Counted from the first letter of the stretch, positions 41,669-50,406 are shown. The stretch is 56,228 nt of DNA from a virus (IMGVR_UViG_3300032579_000889:1-56228), one strand, 5' to 3'. The notes: generated by a model not told the origin, from the sequence alone. Program-made: numbers and translations.

Positions 41669-42906
41669 CAAACAAAAATTATCATAATTGCAGTTTTTGT
41701 GACAAAAGTCAAAAACAAGTTAAAAAACTAATCGCAGGTAATGATGTATATATTTGCGATGAGTGTGTAATCTTATGCTTCGATATTCTTAAGCAAGATC
41801 ATATCCCACCTACAACAGAAATATCATTGATTCCCACTATAATCAAAGATAAACTTGACGATTATGTTATAGGGCAAGATAACGCCAAAAGAATTTTGGC
41901 CGTAGCCGTTTATAATCATATGAAGCGTATTGAGAATCCGGTAATAGATGGCATAGAAATAGATAAAAGTAATATGCTGTTGATCGGCGGCTCAGGCACT
42001 GGCAAAACCTATACAATACAAAATATTGCCAAAATATTAGATGTACCGATGACAATAGTCGATGCAACTTCTTTGACAGAAAGCGGATATGTAGGGCTTG
42101 ATGTAGAGGATGCAATTATAAAACTATATCATGCCGCAGATAACGATGTTGCGAAAACAGAACGAGGCATTGTGTACATTGACGAAATTGACAAAAAAGG
42201 TCGTAAAGGTGAAAATACTTCTATTACCAGAGACGTTAGCGGCGAAGGAGTTCAACAAGCACTTCTTAAAATGATCGAAGGTTGCGAAGTAAAAATACCT
42301 CCACAGGGAGGAAGAAAAAATCCAAATAGCGAATTTGTAACAATTAATACAAAGAACATTCTTTTTATTGTTGGCGGAGCCTTCGAAGGTTTGGATAAAA
42401 TTATTGAACAGAGACAATCGGTTGATTCGATTGCTATTGGTTTTAACGCTCAAATCAAACAAGTTGACACAGTACGCAGTCATTACAATCTTATCAAGCA
42501 AGTCAGAAGTGAAGATTTAATTAAGTTTGGTATAATACCTGAGCTAATTGGTAGGTTACCTATTGTGGTGCTATTTGAAGATTTAGATGAAGAGGCCTTA
42601 ATCAAAATCCTAACTAAGCCAAAAAATGCTATCATTAAACAGTTTCAAAAAATGTTTGAAATGGATAAAATTCAGCTGGAATTTACTAAAGATAGCTTGA
42701 AAACAATCGCAAATGAGGCTATAACTAGAAAAACTGGAGCTAGAGGGCTCAGAAGTATTATAGAAAACATTTTACTCTCTACACAGTTTGAGCTACCATT
42801 ATTGCATAAAACAGGAGTCAAAAAAGTATGCATAACCAAGGAAACAGTAGAAAACATGTCCGAACCTCTTAAGTTATATGATACAGAACAGGATGTTGTA
42901 AATTGA
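41665..42906 (+). CDS. clpX: ClpX-type AAA+ protein unfoldase
   Basis: 413 residues, complete. Zinc domain C9-x2-C12 and C31-x2-C34; Walker A GGSGTGKT; pore loop SGYVG; Walker [10 protein letters not shown]; the ClpP-docking loop IAIGFNA; sensor/box [10 protein letters not shown]. In the RKH loop ([13 protein letters not shown]) His is replaced by Asn. ClpX feeds proteins, including tmRNA-tagged ones ending LAA, to ClpP. No clpP gene is in the window, so the IGF loop probably docks host ClpP. Its last bases overlap infC (TTGA). Sits in an operon-like run with infC and rpsU. Confidence 0.92.
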   Translation: MTNKNYHNCSFCDKSQKQVKKLIAGNDVYICDECVILCFDILKQDHIPPTTEISLIPTIIKDKLDDYVIGQDNAKRILAVAVYNHMKRIENPVIDGIEIDKSNMLLIGGSGTGKTYTIQNIAKILDVPMTIVDATSLTESGYVGLDVEDAIIKLYHAADNDVAKTERGIVYIDEIDKKGRKGENTSITRDVSGEGVQQALLKMIEGCEVKIPPQGGRKNPNSEFVTINTKNILFIVGGAFEGLDKIIEQRQSVDSIAIGFNAQIKQVDTVRSHYNLIKQVRSEDLIKFGIIPELIGRLPIVVLFEDLDEEALIKILTKPKNAIIKQFQKMFEMDKIQLEFTKDSLKTIANEAITRKTGARGLRSIIENILLSTQFELPLLHKTGVKKVCITKETVENMSEPLKLYDTEQDVVN

Positions 42907-43484
42907 ACGAAGTTTATTCTAGAGGAAATAATAGACAACGTCCTCGTCCAGAAGATCCAATTAAGGCTAATCTGGTTTACAATGAACGCATCCGCCATGA
43001 CTCAGTTCGATTAGTTGGTAAAGACGACGAGCAGTTAGGTGTAATGCCATTTAAACAGGCACTATGGCAAGCTAGAAACGAAGGGCTTGATATAGTGGAA
43101 GTTACAGCTAATGCTACGCCACCTGTATGCAAACTTACTGAATTAAACAAATATATCTACAACCTCAGGCGTCAAAAGAAAGAAAAAGACAAAAAAATTC
43201 GAGAAAATGCAATTGTTATCAAAGAGATACATTTGCGGCCAGTGACTGACAAGCACGACATTGAAGTCAAGCAATCTCATGCGAGAAAGTTTCTTGATGA
43301 CAATGCCAAAGTTAAGATCATGATTAAATTTAAAGGCAGAGAACTCAGCTTTAGAGAAAAAGGTTTTGAACTCATGCAAAACTTTATTACCGGTCTGGAA
43401 CCGTGTAAAATTGAAAAAAGTCCTGAATTAAACGGCAAAGCAATTATTTCTATTATTGCTCCTGCAAACGAAAAACGTAATTGA
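42903..43484 (+). CDS. infC: Translation initiation factor IF-3
   Basis: 193 residues covering both IF-3 domains: [25 protein letters not shown][21 protein letters not shown] (N-domain), a Lys-rich linker helix, then [18 protein letters not shown] and [15 protein letters not shown] (C-domain). Start is TTG 42903, overlapping the clpX stop, with AGGA 9 bases upstream. E. coli infC starts with rare AUU and represses itself through that codon; a non-AUG start here may allow the same. Phage IF-3 could change which mRNAs start on host ribosomes. Confidence 0.9.
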   Translation: MNEVYSRGNNRQRPRPEDPIKANLVYNERIRHDSVRLVGKDDEQLGVMPFKQALWQARNEGLDIVEVTANATPPVCKLTELNKYIYNLRRQKKEKDKKIRENAIVIKEIHLRPVTDKHDIEVKQSHARKFLDDNAKVKIMIKFKGRELSFREKGFELMQNFITGLEPCKIEKSPELNGKAIISIIAPANEKRN

Positions 43485-43526
43485 CGTTTAGAAAATATCA
43501 TAGCACACTAACAAAAGGGAAAACAA

Positions 43527-43829
43527 ATGGATTCTGATGATTTTATCCTTAACAAAAAGGGTATGACTATTAAGGTGTACAATAACAATATCGAGTCAGC
43601 TATTGTACAGTTGAAACGTCGCATGAACAGTGAAGGAATTAACAAGGAACTACGCAAACGCAAGCATTATACTCCACCGAGCATTCTACGTAGGCAGAAA
43701 TTAGCCGAAGCAAAGCTGCGTTGGAAAAAGAAATATGCTCAAATTATGGAGATTGACCCTCCTAAGAAGAAGGTTAAAAAGTTTACTAAAGTTGTGAATA
43801 AACCAGTCATTCAAAATAATGAAGGTTGA
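43527..43829 (+). CDS. rpsU: Ribosomal protein bS21 homologue
   Basis: 100 residues. The core MTIKVYNNNIESAIVQLKRRM ... ELRKRKHYTPPSILRRQKLAEAKLRWKKK matches bS21 (IKV...A...LKR...EGI..E.RKR..Y..PS..R). There is a 12-residue N-terminal and a 30-residue basic C-terminal extension; the ATG at 43563 would give the bare bS21 core. bS21 sits near the anti-Shine-Dalgarno end of the 30S subunit and helps mRNA start. Phage-encoded bS21 is known from pelagiphages and huge phages. It lies 42 bases after infC. Confidence 0.88.
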   Translation: MDSDDFILNKKGMTIKVYNNNIESAIVQLKRRMNSEGINKELRKRKHYTPPSILRRQKLAEAKLRWKKKYAQIMEIDPPKKKVKKFTKVVNKPVIQNNEG

Positions 43830-43833
43830 GTAG

Positions 43834-43864
43834 TTGACTTTGTTAGGTAAGTTTATTATAAATA
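43834..43864 (+). promoter_or_regulatory. Sigma-70 / late-type promoter before hsp20
   Basis: TTGACT (43834-43839), 17-base spacer, TATAAA (43857-43862), continuing as TATAAATA. Drives hsp20 with a 70-base leader and GAGGAGGT RBS. Confidence 0.7.
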
Positions 43865-43940
43865 CATTGTCAGATATAACTGACAGAAGATGCCTAATAG
43901 GGTCTTCAACATAAAACTTTGCTCAAAGAGGAGGTATAAA

Positions 43941-44414
43941 ATGAGAAACTTAACTTTAACATCACAACTAGACGACATGTTTCGCGACCTTAACCGTTTT
44001 GCAGTAGGTTTTGAGCCTACCTTACGGATGTTAGATCAGGTGCGCACGAGTCAAAATTCTGGCTATCCGCCATATGATCTAGAATCAACGGGTGAAAATA
44101 CATATCGTCTTAGTATGGCTGTAGCTGGCTTTACAGTAGATGACATTGATATTACTCTTACCGACGGTGTTCTCACTATTGAGGGCAGAGTCAAACAGGA
44201 CGAAAACCGTCAGTACCTGCACAAGGGGATAGCAAGCCGATCTTTCCGTAGGACTTTTTATCTGAATACTTGGGTACAAGTTACAGGAAGCAACCTTGCT
44301 GATGGTATTCTTACGGTTGATTTTACTCAGGAAATTCCAGAAAGTATGAAACCGCGTAAAATTGCCATTACCCAGAATCAAACTGCTGCAATAGTTGATG
44401 CAAAAAATTCTTAA
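43941..44414 (+). CDS. Small heat-shock protein Hsp20 (alpha-crystallin domain)
   Basis: 157 residues. The alpha-crystallin core runs PPYDLESTGENTYRLSMAVAGF (start), DDIDITLTDGVLTIEGR and SRSFRRTFYL to LADGILTVDF; the C-terminus has RKIAI in place of the I-x-I motif. sHSPs hold unfolding proteins; T4-like cyanophages carry them. ATG 43941 with GAGGAGGT 10-17 bases upstream. It lies between the translation genes and clpS. Confidence 0.88.
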   Translation: MRNLTLTSQLDDMFRDLNRFAVGFEPTLRMLDQVRTSQNSGYPPYDLESTGENTYRLSMAVAGFTVDDIDITLTDGVLTIEGRVKQDENRQYLHKGIASRSFRRTFYLNTWVQVTGSNLADGILTVDFTQEIPESMKPRKIAITQNQTAAIVDAKNS

Positions 44415-44422
44415 ATCAACTG

Positions 44423-44451
44423 TTGACAGTGTAGATTGATTAGGGTAAACT
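44423..44451 (+). promoter_or_regulatory. Sigma-70-type promoter before clpS
   Basis: TTGACA (44423-44428), 17-base spacer, TAAACT (44446-44451). Expected start about 44458, 15 bases upstream of ATG 44473 with AAGAGG between. Confidence 0.7.
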
Positions 44452-44472
44452 AGAACTAAGAGGTACAAAAGC

Positions 44473-44781
44473 ATGGCAATCGCCGAGACAGTTACAGACG
44501 TTGTTACGGCATCAAAGGTTGCCATGCGTCCCCCGCAACAGTTCAATGTTATTTTGTTTAATGATGACAAAACAACAATGGAGTTTGTAATCTTAATTTT
44601 AATGACAATATTTTACAAATCATTTGAAGAAGCAAGTGATTTAACACTCTATATACATCAAAACGGATCTGGTATAGCAGGCACTTACACTTATGAGATT
44701 TCATCACAGAAACAAGAGGACGCTTTAAACGCTGCTAGACTCAACGGATTTCCATTAAAATGTATTGTAAAGCCAGCATAA
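44473..44781 (+). CDS. clpS: ClpS, adaptor of the Clp protease
   Basis: 102 residues: FNVILFNDDKTTMEFVILIL (the NDD site that binds N-degrons), YIHQNGSGIAGTYTYEIS and FPLKCIV. ClpS delivers N-end-rule substrates to ClpAP and blocks ssrA-tag substrates on ClpA. It is complete at family length. No clpA is in the window, so host ClpA is the likely partner. Has its own promoter, close behind hsp20. ClpS occurs in several T4-like cyanophages. Confidence 0.9.
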   Translation: MAIAETVTDVVTASKVAMRPPQQFNVILFNDDKTTMEFVILILMTIFYKSFEEASDLTLYIHQNGSGIAGTYTYEISSQKQEDALNAARLNGFPLKCIVKPA

Positions 44782-44784
44782 CAA

Positions 44785-45648
44785 TCAGTTTTGTTGTTGA
44801 CTTTTCATAGCTTTATAAAATGGACGTTTGCTTAAAATTTCAAAGAAGCACTTTTCATTGCTGCTGTTTAATTTATCATAATCAAATTTAATGCCGCTGC
44901 ATAATGGGCGATAGTATAATGTGTACTGGCTTGGTACAAGTGCTATTTGTCCTGTGGTTTTCATGTATCCATTTCGGCCGTCCTGACGACATGGATTCAG
45001 CTGAGGATTTGGATCACTCTGATCTAATATAGATTCCATACATTCGTCAAGAGTGTTGGATTTATGCAATCCTAACTCTGCTTTGATTTTCCGAAACTCT
45101 GAACTGACCCTTTTCCTACTATGTGTTGGGTCGCCATCGACTCTTTGATATCCTGCCCATGGAAGTAATATTCCATGGTTTGTTCGTACGCATATGTTAG
45201 GCTTCAAAATTTCTTCAACTTTAAAAACAAAATCACGATTCCTAAATCCTGATTCTAATAAAAAACATCGATCTTTATTGAATACCAAGGTGTGCCCTGT
45301 TAATTCGTTCTCTACCAAATTCTCTACAGTAGCTTTGCAATTGTTTTCAAGCAGCGCTGTTCTTATTTTTTTGCCATCGGGACTCAGATAATCCCCTCTC
45401 GAGCCTTCGTGCGTGGTTGTACCTTGGCCTTTTTCGTCTGATATAGTTGCCATACTAGCACTTATTATACCAATTCCGTGTTCATTTAATCCTTCGGTGT
45501 AGCCAGTAGTTTCGTCCCAAATATAAAGACGCTCCAGTCCATTCTTCTGGCTTTTACGAATATTAATTATAGGATAATATCCTCTGTCTCTATTTTTTAC
45601 ACCAACCCAACCTAAATTGGGCAAATATTTTGCCATAATGATACACAT
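44785..45648 (-). CDS. Ntn-hydrolase-like protein (choloylglycine hydrolase superfamily)
   Basis: 287 residues. ATG 45648 gives MCIIMAKYLPNLGWVGVKNRDR: removing Met exposes Cys2 as the N-terminal nucleophile, and VKNRDRGY and ETTGYTEGLNEHGIGIISASM match the conserved Arg/Asn/Gly positions of this superfamily. An upstream in-frame ATG (45654) would hide the nucleophile. Substrates could be acyl-amides (bile salt, penicillin, quorum-signal type) but are unknown. AATAAATA (45656-45663 on this strand) lies just upstream. It converges with clpS. Confidence 0.65.
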   Translation of the reverse strand: MCIIMAKYLPNLGWVGVKNRDRGYYPIINIRKSQKNGLERLYIWDETTGYTEGLNEHGIGIISASMATISDEKGQGTTTHEGSRGDYLSPDGKKIRTALLENNCKATVENLVENELTGHTLVFNKDRCFLLESGFRNRDFVFKVEEILKPNICVRTNHGILLPWAGYQRVDGDPTHSRKRVSSEFRKIKAELGLHKSNTLDECMESILDQSDPNPQLNPCRQDGRNGYMKTTGQIALVPSQYTLYYRPLCSGIKFDYDKLNSSNEKCFFEILSKRPFYKAMKSQQQN

Positions 45649-45670
45649 GATCAATTATTTATTCTAGCTA

Positions 45671-46711
45671 CTAGTCTGTTAAATAATGACTGATAAACTG
45701 CGCTAAATTATAAGGGCTGGTCCTTAATTTGGGTATGCTCTCAATACTTGAGATACAATTTTGCCATTCTAAAGTTCTAGGTTGATCAAGTAGGTCAATA
45801 GCAGTTCTTATCAAATCCCGCGAGGATGGGTTGGGCATAAATGACAATAATTTTTTCCGAGTAGCTATTTTTAGGTTATCTGCCATTTGTTTTACCGAGT
45901 GGGTTTCTGGAAAAATAACAGGACTTGGAGTTATATGCCTGGTACCAAGCAACGAATCTAGGTATGACACAGTTTCGGGCAGTGCGAATACGTTGTATGA
46001 TCCAATTGTTACCTGCCAACAAAGGCGAAATTTGTAACGCTTCAGTAACTCCAAATTGTCTAGCCATACTTTTTCATCGCAACCACGAATGTAGGCATTA
46101 AGAGGCCACGGACCGTTAATGCTTATTCTACAAACAACCGGAACATTTAAATTTGCTAACGCGGTGATATTCCGCATGTGAAGTTTATAACAACTTGTAG
46201 GAACAGTAATAATTTTCAAATTCTTGCACAAACGTGAAATTTTCTCACATAAGGCAACAAAACGATAAGATTGTAAAGGCTCGCCGCCACTTACGGTTAA
46301 AAACTCTAGATCTGGTAAGTAATCGTCAAGCATATCTAGATTCCATGAATATGATTCTTTTTGCCCGTGTAAATATGCTATAGTAGAACTGTTTGAAGCA
46401 CTGCATTGCAAGCAGGAGTTACTGCAAATATTGTCAATTGATAAATTTAAACTTTTCAATTTTGGCGACGTAGGTGCGGGCCAAAACTTAGAAAAATGGG
46501 CAGTTCTCATTGTTCTATATGACCATATGTCGTCAGATACCTTGCATGGCAAACATGCATCTGGCAGATCATTTTCTAAAAAGTCTTGCCTATTTTTATT
46601 TGTGTAATCAGCTATCGAATCTATCCATTCAGCAGTATATTTACAACAGGGTCTAACCGAGCCATTTGTTTGTATCTCTGCGTGATAATATGGTAACCAA
46701 CAATTTGTCAT
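45671..46711 (-). CDS. Radical SAM protein with twitch/SPASM-like N-terminal cysteines (346 aa)
   Basis: N-terminal CWLPYYHAEIQTNGSVRPCCKY and DACLPC are the extra Cys positions seen in a group of phage radical SAM proteins; NICSNSCLQCSA has the C-x3-C-x2-C cluster motif, followed by TVSGGEPLQ. Third radical SAM gene of the window. Chemistry unknown. An AATAAATA box lies 24 bases upstream of ATG 46711, with AAGGA between. Confidence 0.75.
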   Translation of the reverse strand: MTNCWLPYYHAEIQTNGSVRPCCKYTAEWIDSIADYTNKNRQDFLENDLPDACLPCKVSDDIWSYRTMRTAHFSKFWPAPTSPKLKSLNLSIDNICSNSCLQCSASNSSTIAYLHGQKESYSWNLDMLDDYLPDLEFLTVSGGEPLQSYRFVALCEKISRLCKNLKIITVPTSCYKLHMRNITALANLNVPVVCRISINGPWPLNAYIRGCDEKVWLDNLELLKRYKFRLCWQVTIGSYNVFALPETVSYLDSLLGTRHITPSPVIFPETHSVKQMADNLKIATRKKLLSFMPNPSSRDLIRTAIDLLDQPRTLEWQNCISSIESIPKLRTSPYNLAQFISHYLTD

Positions 46712-46734
46712 CAGATCCTTATTATTGTATAAAA

Positions 46735-46742
46735 TATTTATT
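46735..46742 (-). promoter_or_regulatory. Late-promoter-like box AATAAATA
   Basis: Minus-strand AATAAATA 24 bases upstream of the radical SAM start. Confidence 0.4.
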
Positions 46743-46784
46743 TGGTATATTTTTAGTCATTAATTGCTGCTATTAAATAGGCAT

Positions 46785-47009
46785 ATGTCTACAGCAAAAT
46801 CTGAAAAATGGTCATCTTTTTGTCAAAAAGAGCCTGGCCCTGTTATGGTTTATATACACGACATAGACTGGTGGGATGATCAAAGAACTCAAATTTGTGA
46901 TTGGTTTGACAAATATTGTCCAATAGCTAAACCAGATAAACATGACACAATAATTTATTTCCCTAATATTGTTCAGTTTAATATGTGGCGTAATAACTGG
47001 TCGGCTTAA
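46785..47009 (+). CDS. Small Trp-rich phage protein (74 aa)
   Basis: ATG 46785 (MSTAKSEKWSSF) is taken over a longer frame from 46764. Trp-rich compact protein (DIDWWDDQRTQICDWFDKYCP ... FNMWRNNWSA). Plus-strand island between minus-strand genes; its end overlaps the GNAT remnant by four bases. No family recognised. Confidence 0.55.
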   Translation: MSTAKSEKWSSFCQKEPGPVMVYIHDIDWWDDQRTQICDWFDKYCPIAKPDKHDTIIYFPNIVQFNMWRNNWSA

Positions 47010-47801
47010 ATTAACCACTTGTACATTCGAACATAGCAAAATTTCATACCGTCTCTGGCAGCAGTTTTTTTAGATGTCTCATTATCAACCATAATCGTTG
47101 ATGATATTTTGTTACCTCCTCTGTTCATTGTAACAATTTGGTGCCATTTTCTTGATATTGTGCTAATTCGTCCTCCTCTGAACATGGGATTGGTAAAATT
47201 CAAATGTTGGAAACTTTCTCTGCCTTCGGCTCTGTATTCTATAACCATTCCACCTAAAATATTATCATGTTCGTCAGTGGAATAGATAACATTACAATTT
47301 TGCCAATCATCGAGGTTAGCAAAAGATCCTGCAAACCCTTTGGCAATAAGTTCGCTATAAACTTTCAGAATAAGAGATATTGCTTTTGATGAATTAACGG
47401 ATTCGCTATACCATATTTGCAGTTCTCTACCATCGTTTGTGGTATCCTGGCCAATTTTTTTATCACTATGTCTATTGCTACTCAACCATTTGTTGACTCT
47501 TTTGTATACAAGATGGGCGCTATTTTTAGCCACATGATTACGAACGTTGATGTTATGTTCCCCTACAATCGAAACCACCTTGTTTGCTCCTCGCTTACGA
47601 GTATATTCAGTTAAATGTTTTCTAACAATGGTTCCTATTAGTCTACCTCTGTAAACAGGGTCTACGAAAATTAAATCAATAAATGTTTCTCTTCCGGCTG
47701 TCCTATAAGTGAAAAGTATACCACCTACCGGTTCTACTGCTAACGAACAATACGCCTTCGTTGGTATAATCTACAAGTAAACATTTCATCGTGCCGTTCA
47801 T
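47006..47801 (-). pseudogene. GNAT-type acetyltransferase gene with a frameshift near its start
   Basis: From ATG 47801 (or 47789) the frame reads MKCLLVDYTNEGVLF; then one extra base near 47744 shifts it. In the following frame the protein continues LAVEPVGGILFTYR ... FVDPVYRGRLIGTIVRKHL (the acetyl-CoA loop, R-x-x-G pattern) and a second half-domain with VIYSTDEHDNILGG and MFRGGRI, looking like a tandem GNAT. Without the shift the gene would encode about 264 residues. Either a recently inactivated gene, a +1 shift, or a base-calling error. A GTG at 47578 could start a shorter product. Confidence 0.55.
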
Positions 47802-47806
47802 CTTAA

Positions 47807-49924
47807 ATGATTATATTTTTGCAACAAGCAAGTCAATATCTGGTAAGACCACAGTCGCTAAATAAATTCATGTACAAAAAGTTCATATTATCGCCATGGC
47901 TAGCCCTGTTAACACTGGCATTAATTTGCTTCATACGTGTAATAGATCCAACGTTTGTAGAAAGCGTTCGGCTGAGATACTTTGATAGTATGATTCTCAA
48001 CAGCAAACAACATGAGAACAATATTGTAGTTGCGAATATTGACGAACAGACGTTAGACAGGTACGGACAATGGCCATTTAAAAGAGATACTTATGCTGAA
48101 ATAATTCAAAGACTATATGAACATAATGCAGGTCTTGTTGTATGGGACATACTGATGCCTGAAAAGGATAGACTAGGCGGCGATGATAGTCTACAAAAAA
48201 CTTTAGAGAAATACCCAGTTGTTTTAGTAAACACTCCCTCTATGATAGGAAAAAATCAAGTTAGATCAGCCGGCGTTAGTGTTATCAATGCTCAGTATAC
48301 CGATAAAATTTTATCATACCCTGGCATAATTGCAAATATCGACGAATTAGAAAAATCAGCCGTAGGCGTAGGTTCAACACACACATTACCTGAAATAGAT
48401 GGAGTCAATAGACGTTTACCACTGTTAGTTTCCAGCGGAGGCAAAATTTATCCAAGTTTACCTATAGAAATTCTAAGGGTTTTAGCAGGTGATAAAAGTT
48501 TTCAAGTTAAATTGAACAATATTGGTGTTGATAAATTACGAATACCAGACTTTGGTGCAATTTCAACAGATCAGCTGGGTAGAGTATGGATAGATATAAA
48601 TCAAAAACCACAAACTATCAGCGTACTAGAAATTCCAAATGATTTACATAAGGCTGTTGTGATAGTAGGTACCAGTGCAGCAGGCATTGCAAATCCGGTA
48701 GCCACTGCAAAAGGTCCAATATTACCTCAACAACTACAGGCATCTATTTTAGGAACACTGATAAGTAAAATCAACATTTCTAGACCCAACTATGCAGATA
48801 GTCTTGAACTTTTTACCCTTATAATTGGCGGCGTTTTGGCTATAGCTATATCTAGATATACATGGGGCTTTATACCCGTACTTGCAGTCAGCGTAGGTAG
48901 TTATTTCATTGCTGAATGGATATATGTAAGCTACCATTATCTATTTGATATTACAGCAATAATAGTTGGCATTGGTTTAGTATATATTCATTCTTACACT
49001 GTGAAATTTCTAAGTGAATTTTTCCAAAAACAACAGATAAAAAAACAGTTTGAACAGTACCTTGCACCTACTATGATTAAAAAATTGCAAGAAAATCCAG
49101 GTTTATTGAAACTTGGAGGTGATACCCGTCAACTTACGTTGCTTTTTTGCGATATCAGAGGATTTACAACTATAAGCGAACAGTATAAGTCTAATCCGCA
49201 AGGTTTAGTCAAACTAATCAATCGTTTTTTAACTCCTATGACTGATATAATAATGAGACACCAAGGTACTATAGACAAATACATAGGAGATTGTATAATG
49301 GCGTTTTGGAACGCACCCATTGATGTTCAAGAGCAACAATCTCTAGCGGTACAGTCGGCAGTAGAAATGCTCGTTCATTTGAACAAACTGAACGAAAGTC
49401 TAAAAAAAGAAAATTCACTGCCAATTAATATAGGCATTGGAATCAATACCGGAAATGTCGTTGTAGGTAACATGGGCAGTAATCAGCGTTTTGATTATAG
49501 TTGCCTAGGAGATGCTGTAAATCTAGCATCAAGACTAGAAGGACAAACCAAAGACTATGGAGTAAAAATAATCATTGGGCATGAAACAGTGATAGGATTA
49601 CCAGACAAGTGGTTGACCATAGAGCTTGATACTATAGCCGTTAAAGGCAAATCAGAAGCTGTAAAAATTTACACATTATCCAGTTATGTAGGATTTTCAA
49701 AGCCAGATAGTTTAAAAATTGCTATTGCTCAACATGATAAATTTCTTGACGCTTATAGGACACAAAGATGGGAAAGAGCAATTATAATAGGAAAAAGTCT
49801 AGTTACAGCTTGGAATTTTGAACTCAAAGACTATTATAAGATGATGATAGAACGTTGCTATTTTTTGCAACAAAACCCGCCTGGACCTAATTGGGACGGT
49901 GTATTTAGAGCCACAAACAAATAA
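47807..49924 (+). CDS. CHASE2-domain class III adenylate cyclase (membrane)
   Basis: 705 residues from ATG 47807, or 684 from ATG 47870 (MYKKFILSPWLALL), which leaves room for a promoter. Order: an N-terminal membrane helix; an extracytoplasmic CHASE2 sensor domain to about residue 320 (VVANIDEQTLDRYGQWP, VVWDILMPE); two or three membrane helices to about 410; a short linker; a cyclase domain with LLFCDIRGFTTISE (metal Asp), DKYIGDCIMAFW (second metal Asp) and SCLGDAVNLASRLEG (adenine recognition); then a Trp-rich tail. It should make cAMP in response to an outside signal. Full catalytic set present. Confidence 0.88.
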   Translation: MIIFLQQASQYLVRPQSLNKFMYKKFILSPWLALLTLALICFIRVIDPTFVESVRLRYFDSMILNSKQHENNIVVANIDEQTLDRYGQWPFKRDTYAEIIQRLYEHNAGLVVWDILMPEKDRLGGDDSLQKTLEKYPVVLVNTPSMIGKNQVRSAGVSVINAQYTDKILSYPGIIANIDELEKSAVGVGSTHTLPEIDGVNRRLPLLVSSGGKIYPSLPIEILRVLAGDKSFQVKLNNIGVDKLRIPDFGAISTDQLGRVWIDINQKPQTISVLEIPNDLHKAVVIVGTSAAGIANPVATAKGPILPQQLQASILGTLISKINISRPNYADSLELFTLIIGGVLAIAISRYTWGFIPVLAVSVGSYFIAEWIYVSYHYLFDITAIIVGIGLVYIHSYTVKFLSEFFQKQQIKKQFEQYLAPTMIKKLQENPGLLKLGGDTRQLTLLFCDIRGFTTISEQYKSNPQGLVKLINRFLTPMTDIIMRHQGTIDKYIGDCIMAFWNAPIDVQEQQSLAVQSAVEMLVHLNKLNESLKKENSLPINIGIGINTGNVVVGNMGSNQRFDYSCLGDAVNLASRLEGQTKDYGVKIIIGHETVIGLPDKWLTIELDTIAVKGKSEAVKIYTLSSYVGFSKPDSLKIAIAQHDKFLDAYRTQRWERAIIIGKSLVTAWNFELKDYYKMMIERCYFLQQNPPGPNWDGVFRATNK

Positions 49925-50254
49925 TCAACTGCTACCGGATGCTGCTTCATGATCTTCTGCTGTGCCTGTTTTGTTGTGACGATTGATTAATTTTTCAGCA
50001 TCTACTCGTTCATGATCAATAGTTTTTCCACGCAGGTGTAACACTGTGTTGACTTTTTGATTCAATCGTATCAAATCGTTATCAAGCATTCTTATTCTAT
50101 CTATAAGCGCAATCAAAACAGCATTTGCATCGCCTAAAACAGGTTTAACTTCTTTAGTGCACCATTCCCATACATAATGTATCACAAATCCCATCCCAAC
50201 TGCCATTACAATTGGAAAACCATATTTTGCTATTAGATCGCTTATTTCCCCCAT
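49925..50254 (-). CDS. Small membrane protein, paralogue of 50439-50747 (109 aa)
   Basis: One membrane helix near the N-terminus (GFPIVMAVGMGFVIHYVWEW) followed by an amphipathic/coiled stretch (ALIDRIRMLDNDLIRLNQKV). Same layout and clear similarity to the next minus-strand gene (GFPIV, ALxxRxxxLxxxxxRxxxxV). Candidate roles: holin or spanin-type lysis protein, or membrane scaffold; not shown. Its stop is next to the convergent cyclase stop. Confidence 0.6.
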   Translation of the reverse strand: MGEISDLIAKYGFPIVMAVGMGFVIHYVWEWCTKEVKPVLGDANAVLIALIDRIRMLDNDLIRLNQKVNTVLHLRGKTIDHERVDAEKLINRHNKTGTAEDHEAASGSS

Positions 50255-50398
50255 AATTTAATTACCTGCTCCATTTTCACTTTTGATTCTTACAAACACC
50301 AACTTGATATTTTCCCTTATTAGTGTAACACAATTGTCGCATTCTTAGCTTTGTTATACAAAAAGCATAGGTGAGCTCTTCTTGTTACAATGTACCAA

Positions 50399-50406
50399 TA
50401 TTTATA
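50399..50406 (-). promoter_or_regulatory. Late-promoter-like box TATAAATA
   Basis: Exact TATAAATA on the minus strand, about 145 bases upstream of ATG 50254 in the gap between the two membrane paralogues. Confidence 0.4.

Noticed and set aside
41665-44781. A ClpP gene next to clpX and clpS
   Set aside because: No frame with the ClpP serine/histidine motifs was found anywhere in the window; host ClpP is assumed.
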